In this document: one piece after another, positions 1-8,061 of the stretch
Layout: each line of letters starts with the position of its first letter
Numbering within the stretch: the first letter of the stretch is position 1
DNA from: RGIG6353 sp964558655
Lineage (GTDB): Bacteria > Bacillota > Clostridia > Oscillospirales > SIG627
Assembly: GCA_964558655.1 (NCBI GenBank)
Contig: CAZLEX010000006.1
Coordinates: 1 to 60,548 of the forward strand
Direction of reading: 5' to 3'
Length of the DNA stretch: 60,548 nt
Position numbers and translations under genes: made by a program
The notes under the pieces: model-generated
The model's database searches: none
Seen by the model: the letters and a program-made list of their open reading frames with translations, nothing else
What the model was told of the DNA's origin: nothing

Positions 1-68
1 AGTTGCAACAATTATACAAAATGCAAATTACCGAAGAGGTTAAAGAAGTTAAAACAAACAAAAAATGA
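1..68 (+). CDS. Possible C-terminal tail of an upstream gene (partial)
   Basis: Reading from base 3, a lysine/glutamate-rich frame (about 21 codons, ending EVKEVKTNKK) runs from the window edge to a TGA at 66-68. The composition looks protein-like, and the stop falls just before the promoter module of the next gene, which is what the end of an upstream gene would look like. It is too short to name. A second frame (from base 1) is also open to 108, so the call is tentative. Confidence 0.3.
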   Translation, partial: LQQLYKMQITEEVKEVKTNKK

Positions 69-76
69 TGTTAATT

Positions 77-190
77 TTGTTAATTATTTTACTGCTTTTA
101 TAAAAAAATAACAAATTAATAAATTAAAAAATATTTTTGTATAATTTTACCCAAAAAAATATTGTAATAAGTAAAATTTCGTGATAAAAT
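77..190 (+). promoter_or_regulatory. Promoter and upstream module shared with 58040-58154
   Basis: The -35 TTGTAA lies at 162-167 and the -10 TAAAAT at 185-190 with a 17-base spacer. Upstream are TTGTTA at 77-82 and TAACAA at 109-114, an inverted pair 26 bases apart. The same boxes with almost the same spacings occur in front of the NagB-like gene at 58186. Transcription would begin near 197, downstream of a GTG at 192, which supports the ATG at 234 as the real start. Confidence 0.6.
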
Positions 191-233
191 AGTGGCAAGT
201 AGATCTAATTCATTCATGGAGGAATTTTATAAC

Positions 234-1103
234 ATGAAAAGTTCGGTATTTTTATGTTCTTATCAAGATTATTGGCGTCAAAATGATTTAAAAACAATAT
301 TTGAATACGCTAAACGAGATGGATTTGAGGCGGTGGAACCCGGATATATTCACGAACTCAGAGGTCCTAACGGTTTGGAAAATGCGAAATCCGTAAAAGA
401 GACCGCCGACAAATTGGGACTTGTTTTTTCCTGTTTTTCTCAGGGTATCAGCCTTTTAGATCGAGATTTAAAAGAAGCTGTACAGGAGTTAAAACGGTGT
501 GTTGATTTAGCCAAAGCTTTAGGTTCGCCTTATTTCCATCATACTTTTCAATTGGCAAATACTCACAATAAATTACCGTTGTTTGACACACATAAAAAAG
601 TATTTATAGATGTTGCAAAAGAAGTTGCTTATTATGCGGGAGAAAAGGGAATTGAATGTCTTTATGAAGATCAGGGATTTCTTATGAATACTCCGGAAAG
701 AATGTGCGAGCTTCTTAATGAAGTTGATTTGCCGAATACCGGTATTTGCCTTGATCTGGGAAATGCCCTATTCTATGATTTATTGCCAGAAACATATGCC
801 GGAATATTTATTTCCCATATTAAGCATGTTCACGCAAAAGATTACATACAAAAATCTGTCGAAACACTCGCAACCACAGACGGTTGGTATCCTACCATTT
901 CCGGCAATTCATTACGCGGAACTGTTCTGGGGCATGGAGTAGTTAATTTTGAAAAAATTTTCTCAGTTTTATTAATGGGCGGATATGACGGATATTATTC
1001 GTTAGAATATGACGGAATTGAAGAAACTCTGAAGAGCGTTTCGCAAAGCTTAAAAAATATGCAAATTTATTATGATCGTGCATACAAAAAAATTAACGGA
1101 TAA
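234..1103 (+). CDS. Sugar phosphate isomerase/epimerase (xylose isomerase-like TIM barrel)
   Basis: A 289-residue cytosolic protein of the AP-endonuclease-2/xylose-isomerase-like TIM-barrel family, which isomerises or epimerises sugars and related hydroxy-acids with a divalent metal. Candidate metal ligands are spaced as in the family: Glu145 (YEDQG), Asp174 (CLDLGN), His200 (HVHAKD) and Glu258 (SLEYDG). The start is the ATG at 234, preceded by GGAGG at the right distance; the frame is open from a GTG at 192, but that lies before the predicted transcription start. It forms a two-gene operon with the MlrC-like gene 14 bases downstream, so the pair probably handles one small compound. The substrate cannot be told from sequence. 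Confidence 0.82.
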   Translation: MKSSVFLCSYQDYWRQNDLKTIFEYAKRDGFEAVEPGYIHELRGPNGLENAKSVKETADKLGLVFSCFSQGISLLDRDLKEAVQELKRCVDLAKALGSPYFHHTFQLANTHNKLPLFDTHKKVFIDVAKEVAYYAGEKGIECLYEDQGFLMNTPERMCELLNEVDLPNTGICLDLGNALFYDLLPETYAGIFISHIKHVHAKDYIQKSVETLATTDGWYPTISGNSLRGTVLGHGVVNFEKIFSVLLMGGYDGYYSLEYDGIEETLKSVSQSLKNMQIYYDRAYKKING

Positions 1104-1117
1104 AAGGAGATTTTATT

Positions 1118-2590
1118 ATGAAAATTGTTGTCGGCTCAATTCAGCAGGAAGTAAATACATTTAGTCCGATAAAACCTACAAAAAATGATTTTTTCTATCT
1201 TCGCGGTAATGATATGATTGATCAAATTGCCGTAACACCTCTCTTTCGTGAAAACGGCGTAGAAATTATTCCGACAGTGTATGGAAATGCTGTTCCGTCC
1301 GGAAGAATGAGTGCACATGATTATGACGCTTTTTGTCGCGAACTTGTTGATATGATTCCCGATGATAACGATTTTGACGGTATATGGCTGTATTGTCACG
1401 GAGCTATGGATGTAGAAGAAATCGGATCGGCAGAACCGTACCTTTTGAAAATGATTCGCGATAAGGTAGGGTATGAAAAACCGATATCGGTTGCTTTGGA
1501 TTTTCACGCTAATCTTGATTATAGATTATTTGATTATGCTAATGTTATTTGCGGATACAGAACAGCACCTCATGCCGATATGCCGGAAACTCAAATAAGA
1601 GCAGGGAAGGCACTTATCAGATGTATTAAGGAACATTTGCTTCCTAAAACAGTTGCAATTCGGGTTCCGCTTATCATTTCAGGCGATATGTGTATTACCG
1701 CAAATTATCCGATGAATCAAATTATGCCTGAAGCGATAGAAGCCGAAAAAAATCCCGAGCTAATGGCGGTAAATGTTTTTCACGGTCAGAATTGGGCTGA
1801 TGTACCTAATGCCGGAGCAAGTGTCACAGCAACGGTAGCACATTCGGATAATGTTGATGTTGCGTATGATATATGCAAAAAAATCGCAAACAAATATTGG
1901 TCCCTCAGAGAAAAATTCAAGTTTGAAATAAAAGCTTTACCCCCTTACGAAGCAATTCGTGCGGCGGTAGAATCAGCTAATGCAAAAACATCGGAAGCAC
2001 CTGTTTTTGTATCAGATTCAGGTGATAATACCACCGCCGGAGCGGCAGGTGACAGAACAGATATGTTCAATATTTTTAACGAGTCCAAGTTACTGTTTGA
2101 CACAATGAAAAAGCGGGCATTGTTGGGTGGTATTTGCGATAAACCGGCTGTTGATATTCTTTGGAATTTAAAAATAGGTGAGAAAGCCAATATTACGGTT
2201 GGCGGTACATTTGATGTTAACAGTCCTAAAATCAATTTAGATGTTATCGTTTTAAATAAATCCAAAATACTTAATTGGGATGGCGACGGTGCAGATGCGG
2301 GAAGAGCGGTAGTTGTTTCGTGTGGGCATTTTGATGCTATCATTACCGAAAACCGCTGTGCACTTATTTCTCCGGAAATATTTGCTTCGGTTGGTATAGA
2401 TATTAATACTTACAACATCATTTGTGTGAAACTCGGTTATCTTTATCCTAAGCTTGCCGCTGTTGCCGCAGATGCAATTATTGCATTAACCAAAGGTAAT
2501 AGTACTGTGGTTCTGGATACACTTGAATTTAAAAATCTCGATAAAAATAAGTTTTATCCTTTCAATAAAAACTTATCTTTCAATGCTTAA
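1118..2590 (+). CDS. M81 family metallopeptidase (MlrC-like)
   Basis: A 490-residue protein of the MlrC/M81 family, named for the microcystin-degrading enzyme MlrC; most members act on unknown small amide or peptide substrates. The N-terminal half carries the family start (GSIQQEVNTFSP) and metal-binding segments DFHANLD and RTAPHADMPE; the C-terminal half is the MlrC_C domain (from roughly residue 300, SDSGDNTTAGAAGD). AAGGAG precedes the ATG. No signal peptide, so it acts in the cytoplasm. It is co-transcribed with the upstream TIM-barrel isomerase and ends at a strong hairpin. Family assignment is firm; the reaction is unknown. Confidence 0.85.
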   Translation: MKIVVGSIQQEVNTFSPIKPTKNDFFYLRGNDMIDQIAVTPLFRENGVEIIPTVYGNAVPSGRMSAHDYDAFCRELVDMIPDDNDFDGIWLYCHGAMDVEEIGSAEPYLLKMIRDKVGYEKPISVALDFHANLDYRLFDYANVICGYRTAPHADMPETQIRAGKALIRCIKEHLLPKTVAIRVPLIISGDMCITANYPMNQIMPEAIEAEKNPELMAVNVFHGQNWADVPNAGASVTATVAHSDNVDVAYDICKKIANKYWSLREKFKFEIKALPPYEAIRAAVESANAKTSEAPVFVSDSGDNTTAGAAGDRTDMFNIFNESKLLFDTMKKRALLGGICDKPAVDILWNLKIGEKANITVGGTFDVNSPKINLDVIVLNKSKILNWDGDGADAGRAVVVSCGHFDAIITENRCALISPEIFASVGIDINTYNIICVKLGYLYPKLAAVAADAIIALTKGNSTVVLDTLEFKNLDKNKFYPFNKNLSFNA

Positions 2591-2606
2591 TTAACGGCTA
2601 AAAGTA

Positions 2607-2640
2607 AACAAGCTCGGGCATTTGCCCGAGCTTGTTTTAA
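2607..2640. terminator. Bidirectional intrinsic terminator
   Basis: A perfect 14-bp inverted repeat (2607-2620 with 2623-2636) with a 2-base loop and T-rich flanks on both strands. It lies between converging genes (MlrC-like and DUF4091) and can stop transcription from both sides. Confidence 0.85.
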
Positions 2641-2667
2641 AATTAAACTTATAAATAAAACTATTTT

Positions 2668-4326
2668 TTAACTGTTTTCTCTAATAATTTTTTGCATTTT
2701 TTCAATCAAATCAATTATATAATGATTATTGCGAGGATATTCTTTAAATGTAACATTCATATTAGCTTCTTTGTCGATTAATTCGATAACTTTTTCCCTG
2801 CCAATTATAGTTTCAAGAGTTCGGCATACCTCTATGTCATTTAAGGCTTCTCTGAAAACGAGAGCTCTCAGTGACGGAGCAACACCGTCCGTGATAGGAT
2901 AAACGGAAAATGCATCACCAGAAGGGAACGCTTTCCCGGATGATGTCGTTAAATACGGATTAATGAGATAACGGGAAAGATTAGAGTAGTAAAAATTATA
3001 TCCCCACTGTAAAAAGCCCTCCACATTGTATTTATACATCTGCAATCCGATAATCCTGTTTTTAAAAGATTCCTGTGCTATAAATCTGTTGCCGACATCA
3101 CTGTACTGCCCACAACAAGTATACGCAAGCTGATGTTCAACTTTTGCTTCAAGAAACGGTTCAATATAATTAGTAGCCGTTATAGGATGATCAACAAGAC
3201 CTTTTTCGTAGAAAGCAAAGTCCGAAAGTGCATCGAATGTCACACAGCCGTCAATCAACGGCTTGATTAAATCAAACGCATATTTATATGCATCAATGTG
3301 TTCAAGATGAGGTTCGTCCGAAACATGAAACCAACAATTTTCCTTTATTCCTTCTTCTTTAAAAAAGTTAATAAGTGCGGGCAAGAATTGATTTAAAAAA
3401 TTACGGTATTCATCTGAACGGGATTCAACATTCCAGCCGAAAAGAAAAGTTTCTTCACCGTTTTCGCGAATTTTAATATTTGGAGTATAGGAGAGTCCCC
3501 ATTGAGAAAACAGATGCGAAATTTCAAAATATTTGATGTTATGTTTTTTACACAGCTCAACCCATCTTTTCAATTTTGTAAAATCAAAAGAATAAGTTTG
3601 AAAATTTTTGTCAATTTCAACAAGCTGTGTACATGGACGCATTGTTCCTACTTCTGTATCCAAAGGCGGAGTAATGACAGGAGTTAATATCATATTCATA
3701 CCGATTTCAGATGCGAGAGCCATATATTTATCTATTAAAGTCCAATGTTCTTCGCTGTAAATTTCAACATTGTGAATATCGGCAATACAGTCAACATGGA
3801 ACCATTGCGAAAATATGGTTTTTTGCGTTGAAATTTCTTTTTCCGATACATTCAGTTTCATAATTCTGTAGTAAGTTAAATTTTGACAGTATGCATCTCC
3901 TGAATATTTTGTGGAAGTTAGTTTAACTGTAATTGTATATGTGCCGGGAGCAATATCACGCGGTAAATTTACACTTATCCAAATAGCACCGCAATCAGAA
4001 GCAATTTTAATTAAATTTTTCTCTTTTTCAATCGGAAGAAGAAGGTCCGGTAAAAAGCAAGGATTCTTTGTAATATAATCATCATCGGCAAATGAGTATG
4101 TAGGAAAATCAACTAATGTGTTTTTTACAGAATATACCTTTATGTATTCTTTAATCGGTGATTCAATTTCGACATTGAATTCGAGCATCTCACTTGATGA
4201 ATAAGCAATTTGATAGGAAAAAAATTCACCTCTCATTAATGTTTTTTCGGAAATTTCATCAACTGTGTTTATAATGCCGTCGCGTATTTTTTCAAGTGAA
4301 GAAACTTGTTTAATGGTTATATTCAT
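2668..4326 (-). CDS. DUF4091 domain protein (glycoside-hydrolase-like)
   Basis: A 552-residue cytosolic protein. Residues of about 1-150 look like a beta-sandwich, the middle is TIM-barrel-like (for example WFHVSDEPHLEH, an Asp-Glu pair typical of glycosidase-like active sites), and the end is the DUF4091 region (SLRALVFREALNDIEVCRTLE). DUF4091 proteins are thought to act on glycans, but no reaction is known for this subgroup. The ATG follows a weak GAGGT site. It lies 24 bases behind the flavin reductase gene, so the two probably share a transcript. Function beyond carbohydrate-related is inference. Confidence 0.72.
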   Translation of the reverse strand: MNITIKQVSSLEKIRDGIINTVDEISEKTLMRGEFFSYQIAYSSSEMLEFNVEIESPIKEYIKVYSVKNTLVDFPTYSFADDDYITKNPCFLPDLLLPIEKEKNLIKIASDCGAIWISVNLPRDIAPGTYTITVKLTSTKYSGDAYCQNLTYYRIMKLNVSEKEISTQKTIFSQWFHVDCIADIHNVEIYSEEHWTLIDKYMALASEIGMNMILTPVITPPLDTEVGTMRPCTQLVEIDKNFQTYSFDFTKLKRWVELCKKHNIKYFEISHLFSQWGLSYTPNIKIRENGEETFLFGWNVESRSDEYRNFLNQFLPALINFFKEEGIKENCWFHVSDEPHLEHIDAYKYAFDLIKPLIDGCVTFDALSDFAFYEKGLVDHPITATNYIEPFLEAKVEHQLAYTCCGQYSDVGNRFIAQESFKNRIIGLQMYKYNVEGFLQWGYNFYYSNLSRYLINPYLTTSSGKAFPSGDAFSVYPITDGVAPSLRALVFREALNDIEVCRTLETIIGREKVIELIDKEANMNVTFKEYPRNNHYIIDLIEKMQKIIRENS

Positions 4327-4350
4327 TTTTTACCTCATATTATATTTTTA

Positions 4351-4956
4351 TTATTTTTTAGCTTTTGGAGGGGTATCGCATGATTTACTGCTATTTGTTT
4401 TTTTCTTAACGGAATAACCGAAGGTCCCGATTTTTTTTCCAAGTTCCAGGTAATCGCCGTGAGAATATGCTATGAGCTTTGCTTTTCCTAAGTTAAGTTT
4501 CCCATTCTCTGTAATTAATTTTTCATCAATGTCGACAGAAACGATATTTGCAAGAAACATATCATGTGAGCCCAGAGGAATAATTTTTTCAACTTTACAT
4601 TCAATACTGACAGGGGATTCTTTTATAAGCGGTGCCTTTAAATTGAATGATTTTTCCGGAGATATTGAGAATTTTTTGAACTTATTACAATGTGCACCGC
4701 TGTAAACACCGCAACTATCAGCTTTTCTTGCTAAATCTTTTGTTACAAGATTAATGACAAATTCTCCGCTTTGAGTGATAATTTCGTGCGAATATCGAGA
4801 ACGCCGAAGAGAAATATATGTCATTGCGGGGTGTGAATTTACTATTCCGGTCCAAGCGACTGTAACCGCATTAGGATTATCTATATCGCCGGACGATACC
4901 AAAACTACCGGTACAGGTGCGAGTAGGGTAGAGGGTTTCCATGAAATTTTACTCAT
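4351..4956 (-). CDS. Flavin reductase family protein (flavoredoxin-like)
   Basis: A 201-residue FMN-binding split-barrel protein of the flavin reductase/flavoredoxin family, moving electrons between NAD(P)H or ferredoxin and flavin. Seen: the N-terminal strand LLAPVPVVLVSSGD, the flavin-contact segment NAVTVAWTGIVNSHPAMTYI, and SGEFVINLVTKD. The last 20 residues are Lys/Ser-rich and probably flexible. AAGGAG sits before the ATG. It heads a likely two-gene unit with DUF4091 and is separated from the upstream spoVA genes by a terminator. The electron partner is not evident. Confidence 0.85.
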   Translation of the reverse strand: MSKISWKPSTLLAPVPVVLVSSGDIDNPNAVTVAWTGIVNSHPAMTYISLRRSRYSHEIITQSGEFVINLVTKDLARKADSCGVYSGAHCNKFKKFSISPEKSFNLKAPLIKESPVSIECKVEKIIPLGSHDMFLANIVSVDIDEKLITENGKLNLGKAKLIAYSHGDYLELGKKIGTFGYSVKKKTNSSKSCDTPPKAKK

Positions 4957-5004
4957 TTAATCTCCTTAATACAATACTTAATTTTCTTGATTTTATCATA
5001 AAAA

Positions 5005-5039
5005 AAGGGAAAAAGCAAGGTTTATTTGCTTTTTCCCTT
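5005..5039 (-). terminator. Terminator after spoVAE, overlapping its coding end
   Basis: A 14-bp perfect inverted repeat (5005-5018 with 5026-5039) followed on the minus strand by a long T run. The first arm in the direction of transcription encodes the last codons of spoVAE and the stop codon lies in the loop. Confidence 0.8.
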
Positions 5040-5375
5040 AAATAAAACGGCAAATATATATCCGAATAAAATCGCCGCTGTAATTCCGCCGGCTGTAGCT
5101 GTAATTCCGCCGGTAAATGCTCCTATTAACCCGTTTTCGTCAACTGCTTTTTTAGCACCTTGAGCCAATAAATTTCCAAATCCCGTTAACGGCGTGGCAG
5201 CACCTGATGATGCAAAATCAAGCAACGGCTTATACCAACCTATTGCAGATAGAAAAACTCCAAAAACTACATAAGTTACAAGAATTCTTGCGGGAGTTAA
5301 TTTTGTTTTGTCAATTAAAATTTGTGCTATTACACAAAATATTCCTCCGATAGTAAATGAAATAAAATATTGCAT
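5022..5375 (-). CDS. spoVAE: Stage V sporulation protein AE
   Basis: A 117-residue membrane protein with about three or four hydrophobic segments, matching SpoVAE (the SpoVAEb form). With SpoVAC and SpoVAD it forms the inner spore-membrane machinery that moves dipicolinic acid into the forespore and out again at germination. The family turn DFASSGAATPLTGFGNLLAQG is visible (quoted here in part of the conserved loop). It follows spoVAD by 9 bases with AGGAG in the gap, the classic C-D-E order. Only C, D and E are present, the reduced set usual in Clostridia. Confidence 0.92.
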   Translation of the reverse strand: MQYFISFTIGGIFCVIAQILIDKTKLTPARILVTYVVFGVFLSAIGWYKPLLDFASSGAATPLTGFGNLLAQGAKKAVDENGLIGAFTGGITATAGGITAAILFGYIFAVLFKGKSK

Positions 5376-5384
5376 TTTTATCTC

Positions 5385-6395
5385 CTAATTATTTTTTCTT
5401 ATTCTCACTAAATGCGCAATTCCGGGAATAGATAATTTTTGTAATACAGATCCCGGACTTAACAGTGCACCCGTGCCTATAAAAAGTATATCCGTTAATA
5501 CTCCTTTTTTTAAGAGCTCAAGTATATATGACGCAACAACAACTGCTGAACAGCCACACCCGGAACCACCGCAATGAACATCTTGTTCTTCCATATCATA
5601 AATTAAATTTCCGCAATCGTTATAATTATTTTCCAAGTTAATGTTTTTGCTTCGAGCAAGCTCTTTTAAAATATCAGAACCTTCTTTACCAAGATCGCCG
5701 GTAATTATTAAATCAAAATCACAGGGTTTCATATCGGAAACGGTAAAATATCTTTCAATCGTATCAAGTGCAGCACAAGCCATTGCAGCCCCCATATTAT
5801 TTGCATCTTTTATGCCGGTATCTGTAATTATTCCGGGCAGTACTTCGGAAATGCTTATATTTGAAATATCTGAATTTCCGACAATCAATGTAGCGGCACC
5901 CGTTACTGTATTTTGACTCGTAGGCGGTCTTTGACAACCGTATTCAAGAGGAAATCTGAATTGTCTTTCGGATGCTGCAAAATGTGAGGAGGTAGAACAG
6001 GCAATTCGTGAAAACTTTCCGGAATTTACCAATATAGCAGATAACATCAACCCTTCAGCCATATTTGAACAAGCTCCGTATAAACCTACATACGGAGTTT
6101 TTTCAACGGATAAACCGAAAGATTGAGCTACACATTGATTTTGTAAATCCCCGCCAAGTATTAAATCTATGTCAGATACATTAATTTTACCTTTTTTTAA
6201 TGCAGTTTCGAACGCCATTCGCACCATTTCGCTTTCGGCTTGTTCAAATGTTTTCACTCCAAACCGTTCATCTGTATGAATTATATCAAAATAATCAGAC
6301 AACGGACCTTGATTTTCTTTTTCGCCTGCAACCGTACCGGCAGCTTCAATAATAGGATTGTTTTCAAGTTTAATAATTTTTGTTAATTTATTCAT
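5385..6395 (-). CDS. spoVAD: Stage V sporulation protein AD
   Basis: A 336-residue thiolase-fold protein matching SpoVAD, the soluble spore protein that binds dipicolinic acid during its uptake. Family landmarks include ENNPIIEAAGTVAGEKE at the start, LGGDLQNQCVAQSFGLS, and the glycine/cysteine-rich DVHCGGSGCGCSAVVVASY near residue 275. Length is normal. GGAG precedes the ATG by 5 bases. The gap to spoVAC upstream is unusually long (about 150 bases) and holds a terminator-like hairpin, so spoVAD may have partly independent expression. Confidence 0.95.
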   Translation of the reverse strand: MNKLTKIIKLENNPIIEAAGTVAGEKENQGPLSDYFDIIHTDERFGVKTFEQAESEMVRMAFETALKKGKINVSDIDLILGGDLQNQCVAQSFGLSVEKTPYVGLYGACSNMAEGLMLSAILVNSGKFSRIACSTSSHFAASERQFRFPLEYGCQRPPTSQNTVTGAATLIVGNSDISNISISEVLPGIITDTGIKDANNMGAAMACAALDTIERYFTVSDMKPCDFDLIITGDLGKEGSDILKELARSKNINLENNYNDCGNLIYDMEEQDVHCGGSGCGCSAVVVASYILELLKKGVLTDILFIGTGALLSPGSVLQKLSIPGIAHLVRIRKNN

Positions 6396-6484
6396 ATTAA
6401 CTCCAATATAGTTTTCTCTTAATTAATATTTCATTTATGTGAGAAAATATGCAAGTTATAAAAAAGTATAAAATATTTGCCGCT

Positions 6485-6525
6485 AAAAAAATCCACCTGA
6501 AATTATAAGTTCGGTGGATTTTTTT
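6485..6525. terminator. Hairpin terminator between spoVAC and spoVAD
   Basis: AAAAAATCCACC (6485-6496) pairs with GGTGGATTTTTT (from 6513), with a few extra pairs toward the loop and a T run on both strands. On the minus strand it lies after the spoVAC stop and before spoVAD, so it would end or attenuate the spoVAC transcript. Confidence 0.7.
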
Positions 6526-6542
6526 GTTAGAAAACTCATAGA

Positions 6543-6986
6543 TTATATAATGATTGCTTGTATTATCCAATAAATAATTCCATACAAAACGCTTGCAACA
6601 ACGCCGTAAACTATTACAGGACCGGCTATAATAAACATTTTTGCACCTAACCCGAGAACAAGTCCCTCAGCCTTATAATCAATTGCAGGGGAGACCACAG
6701 CATTTGCAAAGCCGGTTATCGGTACAAGTGTTCCTGCACCGGCAAATTTTGCGATTTTATCAAAAACACCTATACCGGATAAAAAGCAAGTTATAAATAT
6801 TAAAGAAACAGAAACAAGCATTCTTGATTTTTCTTCGGGTAAATTCATTTTATTATACAAATTATAAAGTAATTCCGCAAAGGTACAAATACCGCCGCCA
6901 ACAAAAAAAGCACAGATGCAATCTTTAAAAATCGGTGACGGTGCAGCTCTGTGTGTAGTATAGTATTTGTAACTGTAATTGTTCAA
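6543..6986 (-). CDS. spoVAC: Stage V sporulation protein AC
   Basis: A 147-residue integral membrane protein with four to five hydrophobic segments, matching SpoVAC, reported as the mechanosensitive channel component for dipicolinic acid movement. The stretch FKDCICAFFVGGGICTFAEL and later AGTLVPITGFANAVVSPAID are characteristic. I choose the TTG at 6986 because GGAGG lies 5 bases upstream; a TTG at 6998 would place the start inside that ribosome site. It is separated from spoVAD by a terminator-like hairpin. A candidate forespore promoter lies 38 bases upstream. Confidence 0.9.
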   Translation of the reverse strand: MNNYSYKYYTTHRAAPSPIFKDCICAFFVGGGICTFAELLYNLYNKMNLPEEKSRMLVSVSLIFITCFLSGIGVFDKIAKFAGAGTLVPITGFANAVVSPAIDYKAEGLVLGLGAKMFIIAGPVIVYGVVASVLYGIIYWIIQAIII

Positions 6987-7023
6987 AATAACCTCCAATA
7001 AAAAAATTTAAAACCTCCATAAG

Positions 7024-7053
7024 CAGTATAACCTTTAATTAGAATATTATTTA
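7024..7053 (-). promoter_or_regulatory. Candidate sigma-G/F type promoter for spoVAC
   Basis: On the minus strand TAAATA (7048-7053) and TATACTG (7024-7030) are 17 bases apart, resembling the forespore consensus TGAATA and CATACTA. Position just upstream of spoVAC fits, but each box has mismatches. Confidence 0.3.
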
Positions 7054-7112
7054 CCCGACAGTGTTTTTTGGGCGGAAGAGAAGAGTTAAATTCGTTGTCA
7101 ATTATATATAGG

Positions 7113-7144
7113 CAATTATACAAAATGCAAATTTTGTATAATTA
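7113..7144. repeat. AT-rich perfect inverted repeat, sharing 21 bases with positions 9-29
   Basis: AATTATACAAAAT (7114-7126) and ATTTTGTATAATT (7131-7143) form a 13-bp inverted repeat around GCAA. It follows the stop of the DUF6873 gene by a few bases and could act as a weak terminator, or on the minus strand as an extended -10 region (TGTATAAT). Positions 7113-7133 are identical to 9-29. Confidence 0.5.
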
Positions 7145-7152
7145 AGGGAAGA

Positions 7153-7911
7153 TTAATTTTCGAATATAGGTAAAATGCTTCCGATATCTTCAAGCATATC
7201 TCCGGAAAGTGATAAACATTCAACATTATAGTTTTTACAAAAAGAAATAATTTTATCATACTGTGGATGTAATTTAATATTTCCGTTAAAAGCCAAAATA
7301 TTTTTTGAAATTTTTCCGCAACAACCTCCGATAAATCCGTTTTTGTATCCGGATAATTTTATACATTCATTTGTGACTTTGCAAACATCGATTCCGTTTT
7401 GAATTGCAGTTTTTTCGATTCCGCTGTCAGATGTAATTATGGCATTGTTAGATACAACGGCAATTGAACATTTTGAATATCCCTGATTAACTTTTATTAT
7501 TTTTTTATTCAAATAATCAAACAAAGTATTTTTTTTATGCGTTATTATCCATTCATTTGAAATGCATGAATTTAATTTACAATCTTCCGGATATAACAGT
7601 TTTTTTTCAGTCAGATTGTATACAAATGCACTTTTTAAATCTTTTAATTGATTCTCTTTAACAAAATTCCCAATTTTTTCCATATAATAGTTTTCGGTTA
7701 AACTTGTAAAAAAGAATTTATTTTCCCCAATATGACATATTTGCATATCCGGATGAGTTGATATATATTTATCAAAACTTTTTACCGATTTTGTAATTAC
7801 AGTGGTTATTCCAAGTTTTTTTAATTCTTCAGCAGCTTTTGTAGCTTTAGCGTCCAGAATCACTAATTTTACATTTTTTGTCGGTAAATTCGGCGTTGGA
7901 ATATAATTCAT
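7153..7911 (-). CDS. DUF6873 family GME-fold protein
   Basis: A 252-residue protein matching the clostridial DUF6873 family, which is predicted to share the fold of guanidino-group-modifying enzymes. Family landmarks: NYIPTPNLPTKNVKLVILD at the start, HPDMQICHIGENKFF, KVNQGYSKCSIAVVSNNAI with IITSDSGI, GFIGGCCGKISKNILAFNGN, and the ending DMLEDIGSILPIF. Candidate catalytic residues by analogy are the Cys of YSKCS and the acidic residue of SDSG, but activity has not been shown as far as I know. It lies upstream of and in line with spoVAC. No good ribosome site is visible before the ATG. Confidence 0.72.
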   Translation of the reverse strand: MNYIPTPNLPTKNVKLVILDAKATKAAEELKKLGITTVITKSVKSFDKYISTHPDMQICHIGENKFFFTSLTENYYMEKIGNFVKENQLKDLKSAFVYNLTEKKLLYPEDCKLNSCISNEWIITHKKNTLFDYLNKKIIKVNQGYSKCSIAVVSNNAIITSDSGIEKTAIQNGIDVCKVTNECIKLSGYKNGFIGGCCGKISKNILAFNGNIKLHPQYDKIISFCKNYNVECLSLSGDMLEDIGSILPIFEN

Positions 7912-8061
7912 TATACTTAACTTTCATTTTTTTAATTTTATTTTAACATTAGAGTTCTTTATGTTAAATTAATTTCATTTTTATTAAATATTACGATTAT
8001 GCGTCTAATAAGAAGTTTTTCGCTCATACTGTTTTTAAGTTATAAATGGAGATGAATATGA

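Noticed and set aside
192..233. GTG at 192 as the start of the sugar isomerase
   Set aside because: It lies before the predicted transcription start, has no ribosome site, and the ATG at 234 has GGAGG at the right spacing.
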